Shown: piece by piece, positions 17,821-25,685 of the stretch
Layout: each line of letters begins with the position of its first letter
How positions within the stretch are numbered: position 1 is the first letter of the stretch
From: Kribbella kalugense
GTDB lineage: Bacteria; Actinomycetota; Actinomycetes; Propionibacteriales; Kribbellaceae
Assembly (NCBI RefSeq): GCF_004365875.1
Contig: NZ_SODF01000001.1
Coordinates: 2,480,001-2,544,000 of the forward strand
Direction: 5' to 3'
Length of the DNA stretch: 64,000 bases
The notes under the pieces: model-generated
Seen by the model: the letters and a program-made list of their open reading frames with translations, nothing else
Told to the model about the DNA's origin: nothing
The model's database searches: none
Translations under genes and position numbers: made by a program

Positions 17821-18638
17821 CGAACATCTCCGTCCTGAGGTCGCGCCGGCTCGGCGGCCGGCTGCTGCACTGGCTGCTGGGCGGGTTGCTGGGCGGGCTG
17901 CTGGCCCTCACCGGCGAGCTCCTTCGGCGCACTGCTGCCGCCGGAGAGCTGAGCCTTCATCGCGGCCAGCTCGTTCTCCACGTCGGAGCCGGACGACATC
18001 CGGTCCAGCTCCAGGCTGATGTTGTCCTTCACCGTGCCGCTGGCGTCGTCGAGCGCGCCGGAGGCGAGCAGCTCGTCGATCGCGCCGGCCCGGGCCTGCA
18101 TCTGCTGGGTCTTGTCCTCGGCCCGCTGGACCGCGAGACCGACGTCGCTCATCTCCTCGGAGATGCCGGAGAAGGCCTCGTTGATCCGGGTCTGCGCCTC
18201 GGCCGCGGTGTAGGTGGCCTTGATGGTCTCCTTGCGGGTCCGGAACGACTCGACCTTGGCCTGCAGCCGCTGGGAGGCGAGCGTGAGCTTCTCCTCCTCA
18301 CCCTGCAGCTGGGCGTGCTGGGTGGTCAGGTCGTCGATCTGGCCCTGCAGCCCGGACTTGCGGGTCAGGGCCTCCCGGGCCAGGTCCTCGCGGCCCATCG
18401 AGAGCGCCTTCTGGGCCTGCTCCTGCAGCTTGGCCGACTGGGACTGCAGCTGGGAGGCCTGCAGCTCCACCCGCTTGCGACTGGTGGCCACGTCGGCCAC
18501 GCCCCGCCGTACCTTCTGCAGCAGCTCGAGCTGCTTCTGATACGAGTAGTCAAGGGTTTCGCGAGGATCCTCGGCCTTGTCCAGGGCGGAGTTCGCCTTG
18601 GCCTTGAAGATCGTCGACATCCGCCTGAAGATGCTCAT
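17817..18638 (-). CDS. pspA: PspA/IM30 family phage-shock membrane-stress protein
   Basis: Start set at ATG 18638 (MSIFRRMSTIFKAKANSALD), giving 273 residues; the frame stays open upstream, but the amphipathic N-terminal helix marks the true start. Residues about 10-220 are an almost unbroken coiled coil, including the family segment EDPRETLDYSYQKQLELLQK. The last 40 residues are a low-complexity tail of QQPAQQP units. PspA-type proteins bind damaged inner membrane and form oligomers that limit proton leakage. It forms an operon with pspAA. A 180-base intergenic region, divergent from the DUF3043 gene, should hold the promoter. Confidence 0.93.
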   Translation of the reverse strand: MSIFRRMSTIFKAKANSALDKAEDPRETLDYSYQKQLELLQKVRRGVADVATSRKRVELQASQLQSQSAKLQEQAQKALSMGREDLAREALTRKSGLQGQIDDLTTQHAQLQGEEEKLTLASQRLQAKVESFRTRKETIKATYTAAEAQTRINEAFSGISEEMSDVGLAVQRAEDKTQQMQARAGAIDELLASGALDDASGTVKDNISLELDRMSSGSDVENELAAMKAQLSGGSSAPKELAGEGQQPAQQPAQQPVQQPAAEPARPQDGDVR

Positions 18639-18818
18639 CGATATCCGTACCCCTTCTGTGCCGGACTGACGACCCGGCGTGCGTGTCATCCACCCTATGT
18701 CCCTGTGGGTCACCAGACCATCAGGACCGGCCCCGATACTGTCCCTATAAACTTGGAGTGGTGAGATCCGGGGACCACCCCGAGTCGCGACCTGCCCTGC
18801 GAATGAGGTTCTGACCCC

Positions 18819-19406
18819 GTGTTCCGACGTACCAAGTCTGAAACAGCTACCACCGTACCCGGCGAACCCCAGGCCAAGCCGGGCGGGAAGGGCCGTCCCA
18901 CCCCGAGCCGCCGCGAAGCCGAGGCGGCCCGCAAGGCCACGTTCAAGAAGCCGCGCAACCGCAAAGAGGCGTCGGCGATCCGCCGGGAGAAGATGCGGAC
19001 CGAGCGGGCCAAGATGCAGCAGGCCATGCAGACCGGCGACGACCGGTACCTGCCGGCGGCCGACAAGGGCCCGGTACGGCGGTTCGCCCGGGACTACGTC
19101 GACGCCCGGTACTCGGTGATGGAGTTCGCGCTGCCGATCCTCCTGGTGGTCTCGCTGGTCGGGGTGGTGTTCTCGCCGCAGTTCCCGTGGCTGGCCGGGA
19201 TGGTCAACCTGCTGTTCCTGGCGATGATCCTGCTGATCGGGGCGGACTGGTTCCTGCTCACCGGCGGGCTGCGGAAGGCGGCCGCGCGGAAGTTCCCGAA
19301 CGAGTCGACCAAGGGCCTCGGGTTCTACGCGGTCCGGCGGACCATGCAGATGCGCCGCTGGCGGCAGCCCAAGCCGATGGTCGCGCGCGGCGAGAAGCCG
19401 TCCTGA
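18819..19406 (+). CDS. DUF3043 membrane protein
   Basis: GTG start about ten bases after GAGG; 195 residues. The N-terminal half is highly basic (KGRPTPSRREAEAARKATFK, NRKEASAIRREKMRTERAKM). A conserved patch RRFARDYVDARYSVMEFALP leads into two transmembrane helices (residues about 105-122 and 128-148), and the C-terminus is again basic. This arrangement is the DUF3043 signature, found almost only in Actinobacteria and of unknown function. It is divergently transcribed from pspA. Confidence 0.85.
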   Translation: MFRRTKSETATTVPGEPQAKPGGKGRPTPSRREAEAARKATFKKPRNRKEASAIRREKMRTERAKMQQAMQTGDDRYLPAADKGPVRRFARDYVDARYSVMEFALPILLVVSLVGVVFSPQFPWLAGMVNLLFLAMILLIGADWFLLTGGLRKAAARKFPNESTKGLGFYAVRRTMQMRRWRQPKPMVARGEKPS

Positions 19407-19422
19407 CCCCAGCGGCTTCAAG

Positions 19423-19428
19423 TAGGGT
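19423..19428 (+). promoter_or_regulatory. Putative -10 element for a leaderless aldo/keto reductase transcript
   Basis: TAGGGT lies exactly six bases before the ATG at 19435 and fits TAnnnT. No Shine-Dalgarno sequence is present. This spacing would place transcription start on the ATG. No convincing -35 box was found. Confidence 0.45.
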
Positions 19429-19434
19429 CGGGGT

Positions 19435-20445
19435 ATGGACTTCCGCTTTCTCGGCAACAGTGGTTTGAAGGTCAGCGAGATCTCGTACGGGAACTGGCTG
19501 ACGCACGGTTCCCAGGTGGAGAACGACCAGGCCAGGGCCTGTGTGAAGGCGGCGCTGGACGCCGGCATCACCACGTTCGACACCGCCGACACCTACGCCA
19601 ACACCGCGGCCGAATCGGTCCTCGGCGAGGCGCTGGCCGGGCAGCGACGCGAGTCGCTGGAGATCTTCACCAAGGTCTACTGGCCGACCGGCCCGAAGGG
19701 CCCGAACGACACCGGCCTGTCCCGCAAGCACATCCTCGAGTCGATCAACGGCTCGCTGCAGCGGCTCGGGACCGACTACGTCGACCTCTACCAGGCGCAC
19801 CGGTACGACACCGAGACGCCGCTGGAGGAGACGATGGAGGCGTTCGCCGATGTCGTCCGGCAGGGCAAGGCGCTGTACATCGGCGTGTCGGAGTGGACCG
19901 CCGAGCAGCTCCAGGAGGGCCACCGGCTGGCCCGGGAGCTGCGGATCCCGTTCGTCTCAAACCAGCCGCAGTACAGCATGCTCTGGCGGGTGATCGAGGC
20001 CGAGGTGGTGCCTGCCTCGGAAGAACTCGGCATCGGCCAGGTGGTGTTCTCGCCAATCGCGCAAGGTGTGCTGACCGGCAAGTACCTGCCCGGTCAGCAG
20101 CCGCCGGAGGGCTCGCGGGCCACCGACGAGAAGGGCGGCGCGAACTTCATCAAGCGCTTCCTGACCGACGACGTACTGACCCGGGTCCAGGAGCTGAAGC
20201 CGATCGCGGACGAGGTCGGCCTCTCGCTGTCGCAACTGGCCGTCGCCTGGGTGCTGCAGAACCCGAACGTCTCCTCCGCGATCGTCGGCGCCTCCCGGCC
20301 CGAGCAGGTCACCGAGAACGTGAAGGCCTCCGGCGTGAAGCTGGACGACGGGCTGCTGAAGCGGATCGACGAGGTCCTCGGCGGCATCGTCGAGCGTGAC
20401 CCGGCCAAGACCCTGCAGAACTCACCGCAGAGCCGGGTGGCGTGA
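19435..20445 (+). CDS. Aldo/keto reductase (K+-channel beta-subunit-like group)
   Basis: A 336-residue NADPH-dependent oxidoreductase with a TIM-barrel fold. The catalytic tetrad can be located: Asp and Tyr in TFDTADTYANTAAESVLGEA, Lys in EIFTKVYW and His in LYQAHRYD. The C-terminal cofactor segment is SSAIVGASRPEQVTENVKAS. Start MDFRFLGNSGLKVSEI is standard for the family. The substrate cannot be predicted; members reduce varied aldehydes and ketones. The next small gene starts within its stop codon. Confidence 0.9.
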   Translation: MDFRFLGNSGLKVSEISYGNWLTHGSQVENDQARACVKAALDAGITTFDTADTYANTAAESVLGEALAGQRRESLEIFTKVYWPTGPKGPNDTGLSRKHILESINGSLQRLGTDYVDLYQAHRYDTETPLEETMEAFADVVRQGKALYIGVSEWTAEQLQEGHRLARELRIPFVSNQPQYSMLWRVIEAEVVPASEELGIGQVVFSPIAQGVLTGKYLPGQQPPEGSRATDEKGGANFIKRFLTDDVLTRVQELKPIADEVGLSLSQLAVAWVLQNPNVSSAIVGASRPEQVTENVKASGVKLDDGLLKRIDEVLGGIVERDPAKTLQNSPQSRVA

Positions 20446-20654
20446 TGAGCTGGAGCTGGCGGTTCGAGACCGCTTCCGGTGCCCTGGTCGACCCGGGTGA
20501 GGTCGGCGGGGCCGAGTTCTCGGCCCAGGGTGACGCGGAGAGCTGGCTGGGCGAGGTCTGGCGCGACCTGGCCGACCGCGGCGTCAGCCAGGTGTACCTG
20601 CTGGAGGACAGCCGCGAGGTCTACGGCCCGATGAGTTTGTCCTCGGCAGAGTAG
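20445..20654 (+). CDS. Small conserved acidic protein, function unknown
   Basis: The ATG at 20445 shares the last base of the upstream TGA (TGATG), which favours it over the in-frame GTG at 20442. It encodes 69 residues beginning MSWSWRFETASG, with a Trp-rich start, acidic body and a short strand-helix pattern (WLGEVWRDLADRGVSQVYLL). Short proteins with this appearance occur widely in Actinobacteria, but I do not recognise a named family with certainty. It ends at the upstream edge of the cobalamin riboswitch. Confidence 0.6.
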   Translation: MSWSWRFETASGALVDPGEVGGAEFSAQGDAESWLGEVWRDLADRGVSQVYLLEDSREVYGPMSLSSAE

Positions 20655-20800
20655 AGTTCGGTCGAACCACACGCCTGCGTCACAGGGAAGCCGGTCGAAG
20701 TCCGGCGCTGACCCGCAACCGTAGGCCACCCCGGCACTTTGGCTCGGGGTGGCGAGCCGGACCACTCTGACACAGGCAGACAGGCTCACCTACCCGCCGT
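20655..20800 (+). promoter_or_regulatory. Cobalamin riboswitch
   Basis: The segment holds the conserved class-I cobalamin core: AGGGAAGCCGGTCGAAGTCC followed by GGCG, then CTGACCCGCAACCGT, and a distal GAGCCGGACCACTCTGACAC block. Spacing and order match the B12-sensing aptamer. Between the aptamer and the ATG at 20881 lie GGTGGAG (about 20810) and CTCCACC (about 20850), which could pair and form part of an expression platform, though this is less certain. It should switch off the corrinoid uptake and assembly operon when adenosylcobalamin is plentiful. Confidence 0.9.
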
Positions 20801-20880
20801 GGTCCGCGGGTGGAGCCCCTACCCTGCCGGTGCAGGCGGGACCTCCTCCACCGGGCTGCGGCCCGAACGAGGACACTCGA

Positions 20881-21591
20881 ATGACTGCACATCGGACCGT
20901 ACGACTGGTCTTCAGCCTGCTGGCGGGTCTCCTGTTGGCTGGGACTGTCGCAACTACAGCCCAGGCCGAGGACGGCTACCGCTTCTGGGGCTACTACCAG
21001 TGGACCAACGGCTCCTGGGCCTTCTCGCAGAAGGGCGCCGACGCCTTCGTCCCGGCTGACGGCGGCGTCGAGGGCTGGCGGTTCGCCGTCGGCGGCGCGA
21101 AGCCGCGGGTACCGCGGGCTGCCGGCGACTTCGACGCGATCTGCGGCAAGACCCCGGCCGAGACCGGCAAGAAGCGGGTCGCCCTGGTCGTCGACTCGGG
21201 GACGCCGGAGGATGCGGTCAGCGGTGACACGCCCGCTCCGGCCACCGGCACCTGCGTGGTGACGGCCCCTAAGTCGAACGGCGCGCAGATTCTGGCCGCG
21301 GTCGCACCGGTCCGGATCGAGAAGGGTCTGACCTGCGGGATCGCCGGCTACCCGTCCAAGGGCTGCGGCGACCAGATCAAGAACATCAAGGTGCCCGCTA
21401 CTGATACCGCCGTGACGCTCCAGGTCGGCCCGGCTGTGGGCTCCACCGCCGTACAGTCCCCGGCCGCCACCCCTGCTTCGTCAGATGATGGCGGGGCACC
21501 GTGGACCGGCATCATCATCGCCTTGGTGGTTGTCGTTCTCCTGGCCGGCGGTGGTCTCTTCCTCAACCGCCGTCGTACCGCGGCCAAGTAA
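20881..21591 (+). CDS. SCO2322-family secreted, C-terminally membrane-anchored protein of the cobalamin operon
   Basis: The ATG at 20881 follows GAGGA and starts a 236-residue protein with a signal peptide (residues about 8-30, LVFSLLAGLLLAGTVATTAQ, then AEDGYRFWGYYQW). The exported domain is rich in Gly/Ala/Val and has four Cys that may pair (CGK, CVV, CGI, CGD). A Pro/Ala/Ser linker leads to a C-terminal helix (IIIALVVVVLLAGGGLFL) and the tail NRRRTAAK. No LPxTG sorting motif is present, so anchoring is by the helix. Position directly after the riboswitch and before an ECF transporter suggests surface capture of corrinoids; the family function is not established. Confidence 0.75.
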   Translation: MTAHRTVRLVFSLLAGLLLAGTVATTAQAEDGYRFWGYYQWTNGSWAFSQKGADAFVPADGGVEGWRFAVGGAKPRVPRAAGDFDAICGKTPAETGKKRVALVVDSGTPEDAVSGDTPAPATGTCVVTAPKSNGAQILAAVAPVRIEKGLTCGIAGYPSKGCGDQIKNIKVPATDTAVTLQVGPAVGSTAVQSPAATPASSDDGGAPWTGIIIALVVVVLLAGGGLFLNRRRTAAK

Positions 21592-22677
21592 GTGCGTGCC
21601 GTCAATCACCTGACGCTCCCCCGGGCACTCCACCCGGGGGCCTGGTGGTTGTGGGCGCTCTGCATGGCGGTGGCGGCCAGCCGGACCCGCAACCCGGTCC
21701 TACTGGTCCTCATCCTCGCTGTGACCGGATTCGTGGTGTCGGCGCGCCGGAGCGATGCACCGTGGGCGCACAGCTTCACCGCGTTCCTCAAGCTCGGTCT
21801 GCTCGTCATCGGCATCCGGGTGGTGCTGCAGGCGCTCCTGTCGACTCGTGCGCAGGGCAACACTGTGCTCTTCACGCTGCCGCAGATTCCCTTGCCTGAC
21901 TGGGCTGCGGGCGTCAAGCTCGGCGGAGAGGTGACGGCCGAGGCTCTGGTGACTGCTCTGTACGACGGTGGTCAGCTAGCGGTCATGTTGTGTTGCGTAG
22001 GTGCGGCCAACGCACTGGCGAGTCCGCGGCGTCTGCTGAAGTCGTTGCCCGGGGCCCTCTACGAGATGGGCGTGGCCTGCGTGGTCGCGCTGACCTTCGC
22101 GCCACAGCTGGTGACGGACGGCCGCCGGATCCGAGCCGCCCGCCGCCTGCGCGGCCGCACTCGCGCCTCCTTCCGTACGACGGCCATGCCGGTGCTCGAA
22201 GGTGCACTGGACCGGTCGGTCGAGCTCGCCGCCGCAATGGACTCCCGCGGCTACGGACGTACGGCGCAAGCCCCGCGAGCTCAGCGTCGACTCACCGCGT
22301 TGTGCGTGCTGCTGGGACTGCTGGGGATCCTGCTCGGCGTCTACGCATTGCTGACCGACTCCATGGCCTTCCCACTCGCCGCTGGCGCGTTGGCGGTCGG
22401 CGTGTTGCTCGCGGTCGGTGCGATGGCAGTTGGGCGGCAGCGGGTCGCCCGGACTCGTTATCGACCCGACCCGTGGGCTCTGCCCGAGTGGCTGGTCGTA
22501 GCGGCCGGCGTGGTGGCCGCAGGTGCCATGGTGGCTGCCGCAGTACGTGGAGTGCATGGGCTGCTGCTGGATGGGCCGTTGGTGGTCCCACCGGTTCCGC
22601 CGCTGCCGGTTGTCGGCGTACTGATCGGATTGGTGCCTGCGCTGGCCGCACCGCCGTTGAAGAAGGCGGCCGCATGA
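21592..22677 (+). CDS. ECF transporter transmembrane component EcfT (CbiQ-like)
   Basis: GTG start immediately after the upstream TAA; 361 residues. Several hydrophobic helices are separated by a cytoplasmic region holding the family's coupling motifs, seen as DGRRIRAARRLRGRTR and ELAAAMDSRGYGRTA, with the Ala-Arg-Gly elements that contact the ATPases. It forms the scaffold linking the substrate-binding S component to the ATPase pair in energy-coupling-factor transporters. Its stop overlaps the ATPase start by 4 bases. Confidence 0.88.
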   Translation: MRAVNHLTLPRALHPGAWWLWALCMAVAASRTRNPVLLVLILAVTGFVVSARRSDAPWAHSFTAFLKLGLLVIGIRVVLQALLSTRAQGNTVLFTLPQIPLPDWAAGVKLGGEVTAEALVTALYDGGQLAVMLCCVGAANALASPRRLLKSLPGALYEMGVACVVALTFAPQLVTDGRRIRAARRLRGRTRASFRTTAMPVLEGALDRSVELAAAMDSRGYGRTAQAPRAQRRLTALCVLLGLLGILLGVYALLTDSMAFPLAAGALAVGVLLAVGAMAVGRQRVARTRYRPDPWALPEWLVVAAGVVAAGAMVAAAVRGVHGLLLDGPLVVPPVPPLPVVGVLIGLVPALAAPPLKKAAA

Positions 22678-24284
22678 TCGAGTTCGACCGGGTGACGGTG
22701 ACGTACGACGGCGCCAAGGAGCCGGCTCTGCGGGACGTGAGCTTCACCGTGCCCGAAGGCGAGCTGGCACTGGTGATCGGGCGAACCGGGTCCGGCAAGT
22801 CCACGTTGCTGCGGGCAATCAACGGACTGGTGCCGCATTTCACCGGCGGCACGCTGGCCGGCCGAGTGCTGGTCGGCGGGCGCGACACCCGCGAGTACCG
22901 GCCGCGGGACCTGGCGGACGTGGTCGGGATGGTCGGGCAGGACCCGATGGCGGGGTTCGTCACCGACACGGTCGAGGACGAGCTGGCGTACAGCATGGAG
23001 TCTCTCGGCGTAGCGCCGGACGTAATGCGACGGCGGGTCGAGGAGACCCTGGACCTGCTCGGGTTGGCCGACGTACGGGATCGTGCTTTGACTTCGCTCT
23101 CCGGCGGACAGCGGCAGCGGACTGCGATCGGCGCGGCTCTGACGTCGCATCCCGCCGTACTCGTGCTGGACGAGCCGACGTCCGCACTGGACCCACAGGC
23201 TGCGGAAGAGGTGCTGGCTGCGCTCCAGCGGCTCGTGCACGACCTGGGTGTCACTGTGGTGCTGGCCGAGCACCGGCTGGAGCGAGTAATCCAGTACGCC
23301 GACCGGGTGATCGAAGTACCGGGTGGTGCCGCTGCTGTCTCTACTGGGTTGCCGGCTGAGCGAATGGTGACTGCACCGGTCGCACCGCCGGTGGTGGAGT
23401 TGGGACGGCTGGCTGGATGGTCGCCACTCCCCCTGTCTGTACGGGACGCCCGACGTGCTGCCGTGTCGCTCAGGTCCCGCCTCGACTCCACCTTGCCCTC
23501 CCGCGTTGTCGCGCCTCTGGGTGAGGAGCTGGCGCAATGCAAGGACCTGGTGGTGAGCTACGGCAGCGTCACCGCCCTACGCGGCGTGTCGTTGAGTATC
23601 AGGGCCGGTGAGGTCGTCGCGCTCATGGGCCGCAACGGTGCCGGCAAATCCACCCTGCTCAACACCCTCGTCGGCATCCTGCCTGCCGGCTCCGGCACCG
23701 CGTTCGCGGCCGGAGTCGACCCGCGTCGAACGAAGCCATCCCGGTTGGTCAAGGCAGTCGGACTGGTCCCACAGGAGCCCGCTGACCTCCTGTACGCCGC
23801 GTCCGTTGCAGACGAGTGCGCCAGTGCGGACTCGGACTTCAACGTGCCCGCAGGTAGTTGCCGGGCTCTCCTCGAGCGGCTGGCACCAGATGTCGCTCTG
23901 GACCTGCATCCGCGGGACCTCTCGGAGGGACAACGGCTGTGTCTGGCGCTGGCCGTCGTACTGTGTGGTGCTCCGCCGTTGCTGTTGCTGGACGAGCCGA
24001 CGCGCGGGCTGGACTACGGCGCCAAACGACGGCTGGTGGCGATTCTGCGCGAGTTGGCCGCGGCTGGACACGCTGTCGTGTTGTCGACCCATGACGTCGA
24101 AATGGTCGCTGAAGTCGCCACCCGGGTGATGGTGCTCGCCGAGGGCGAGTTGGTGAGTGACGGCGAGACGGCCGAGGTGATCGCCGGATCGCCGGCGTTC
24201 GCGCCGCAGGTGGCGAAGATCCTTGCTCCGTTGCCGTTCCTGACCGTCGGTGAGGTCGCTGACGCATTGGACCGGGCGTCGTGA
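22674..24284 (+). CDS. ECF transporter ATPase, two ABC domains fused in one chain
   Basis: Start at ATG 22674 in a 4-base overlap gives 536 residues. Domain 1 (about 1-250) has Walker A GRTGSGKST, Q-loop VGQDPMAG, signature LSGGQRQR and Walker B VLVLDEPTSALD. Domain 2 (about 285-536) has Walker A GRNGAGKST, a signature that varies to LSEGQRLC, and Walker B LLLLDEPTRGLD. ECF systems use two ATPases, often separate EcfA and EcfA' proteins; here they are one polypeptide. The altered second signature keeps the central Ser and Gly. It powers corrinoid uptake with the neighbouring EcfT and S component. Confidence 0.9.
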   Translation: MIEFDRVTVTYDGAKEPALRDVSFTVPEGELALVIGRTGSGKSTLLRAINGLVPHFTGGTLAGRVLVGGRDTREYRPRDLADVVGMVGQDPMAGFVTDTVEDELAYSMESLGVAPDVMRRRVEETLDLLGLADVRDRALTSLSGGQRQRTAIGAALTSHPAVLVLDEPTSALDPQAAEEVLAALQRLVHDLGVTVVLAEHRLERVIQYADRVIEVPGGAAAVSTGLPAERMVTAPVAPPVVELGRLAGWSPLPLSVRDARRAAVSLRSRLDSTLPSRVVAPLGEELAQCKDLVVSYGSVTALRGVSLSIRAGEVVALMGRNGAGKSTLLNTLVGILPAGSGTAFAAGVDPRRTKPSRLVKAVGLVPQEPADLLYAASVADECASADSDFNVPAGSCRALLERLAPDVALDLHPRDLSEGQRLCLALAVVLCGAPPLLLLDEPTRGLDYGAKRRLVAILRELAAAGHAVVLSTHDVEMVAEVATRVMVLAEGELVSDGETAEVIAGSPAFAPQVAKILAPLPFLTVGEVADALDRAS

Positions 24285-25141
24285 GGCTGATCCGGTTCAG
24301 GCCGCGGAGCATGGCGACCTTGCTGGTCGCCTCGCTGGTCGGCGTACTCGCCTTTGCCTGGCCGTTGTTCTTCCAGACGTCGCAGGCGGGCGAGTCCGCG
24401 ATCGGCCACACGACGGACGCGCCCTGGCTGTTCGTCCTGCTGCTGCCGTTGCTGGTGGCCGTCGTACTCGCGGAGCTGTCCGAATCAGGCATCGACGCGA
24501 AGGTGATCTCGCTCGTCGGCATGCTCGCGGCGGTCGGCGCGGCGTTGCGAGCATTGGGTCCGGGTACGGCGGGACTCGAGCCCGGGTTCTTCCTGCTGGT
24601 CCTGGCGGGGCGGGCGTTCGGGGCCGGGTTCGGGTTCGTGCTCGGGGCGGTGTCGTTGCTGGGTGGGGCGTTGATCAGCGGCGGGGTCGGGCCGTGGATG
24701 CCGTTCCAGATGTTCGCGTGTGCGTGGGTGGGGTGCCTGGCCGGGTTGCTGCCACGGGTTGGCGGACGGTTGGAGTTGCTGCTGCTGGCGGCGTACTCGC
24801 TGGTGTCGGGGGTGCTGTACGGCGTGATCATGAACCTGTGGTTCTGGCCGTACGCAACGTTCGGCAGCGACTTCTCCTTCATCCCAGGCGACTCCCTGAC
24901 CGCAAACCTGCACCGCTACTTCCTGTTCGTCGTAGCGACATCGCTGGGCTGGGACATCCCACGCGGGATCCTGTCCGCGGTCCTCGTCCTGGTCCTCGGA
25001 CGACCGATCCTCAACGCGTTCCGCCGCACCGCCCGCAAAGCCGCCTTCGAAGCACCAGTCATCTTCGCGACGCCAGCCGTTTCCGAGGCCCCAACCGTTT
25101 CCGAGGCGCCGGCCGTTTCTGAGCGGAGGACCGATGTCTGA
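24281..25141 (+). CDS. ECF transporter substrate-binding S component (predicted corrinoid uptake)
   Basis: GTG start overlaps the ATPase stop by 4 bases; 286 residues. About six membrane helices fill residues 10-250, including LLPLLVAVVLAEL and FGAGFGFVLGAVSLLGGALI, with the Ala/Gly-rich first helix typical of S components. A Trp/Phe-containing extracytoplasmic segment follows (LWFWPYATFGSDFSFIPGDS). The cytoplasmic tail carries a short repeat (VSEAPTVSEAPAVSE). The riboswitch and cobU/cobS neighbours point to cobalamin or cobinamide as substrate. Confidence 0.82.
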   Translation: MRLIRFRPRSMATLLVASLVGVLAFAWPLFFQTSQAGESAIGHTTDAPWLFVLLLPLLVAVVLAELSESGIDAKVISLVGMLAAVGAALRALGPGTAGLEPGFFLLVLAGRAFGAGFGFVLGAVSLLGGALISGGVGPWMPFQMFACAWVGCLAGLLPRVGGRLELLLLAAYSLVSGVLYGVIMNLWFWPYATFGSDFSFIPGDSLTANLHRYFLFVVATSLGWDIPRGILSAVLVLVLGRPILNAFRRTARKAAFEAPVIFATPAVSEAPTVSEAPAVSERRTDV

Positions 25142-25685
25142 CACCACTCTCGTCCTCGGCGGAGCCCGTTCCGGCAAGTCCATCGCCGCCGAACGCCTGC
25201 TGTCACACGAACCTGACGTCCTGTACGTCGCAACCGGCGGCAGCGACTCCGGCAACGCCGAATGGGCCACCCGAGTCGCCAAACACCAAGCCCGCCGCCC
25301 GTCCTCCTGGGGCCTGGCCGAGACGATCGACCTGGTCCCACTCCTCGAGGACTCCGGCCCTCCGCTCCTGATCGACTGCCTCACACTGTGGCTGTCCCGC
25401 ACGATGGACGCGGTCGATGTGTGGTCCGACCTGTCCACATCGGCCTCGGGACCAACCGCCGCGATGGCCGAACTCGACAACCGGATCGCCGCCCTCACCG
25501 CCGCCTGGTCGGCGACCTCTCGGCGAGTGGTTGCCGTCAGCAACGACGTAGGCTCCGGCATAGTCCCCGCGGACCCCGGCACCCGCCTCTTCCGAGACCT
25601 GATGGGCCGCCTCAACACCACCATCTCCCTAGCCTCCACCCAAGTCCTCTGGACCATCGCCGGCCGAACCCTCCCCCTAACATGA
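25134..25685 (+). CDS. cobU: Bifunctional adenosylcobinamide kinase / adenosylcobinamide-phosphate guanylyltransferase
   Basis: ATG start overlapping the S-component gene by 8 bases; 183 residues, the normal CobU length. The N-terminal P-loop LVLGGARSGKSIAAERLL, the VLYVATGG strand and the LIDCLTLWLSR segment are diagnostic. CobU phosphorylates adenosylcobinamide and then attaches GMP, giving AdoCbi-GDP for CobS. It follows a corrinoid transporter, so salvage of imported cobinamide is a natural role. Confidence 0.92.
   Translation: MSDTTLVLGGARSGKSIAAERLLSHEPDVLYVATGGSDSGNAEWATRVAKHQARRPSSWGLAETIDLVPLLEDSGPPLLIDCLTLWLSRTMDAVDVWSDLSTSASGPTAAMAELDNRIAALTAAWSATSRRVVAVSNDVGSGIVPADPGTRLFRDLMGRLNTTISLASTQVLWTIAGRTLPLT

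Noticed and set aside
21480..21591. Sortase sorting signal at the C-terminus of the SCO2322-like protein
   Set aside because: It has a hydrophobic helix and a basic tail, but no LPxTG-like motif precedes the helix, so a plain membrane anchor is more likely.
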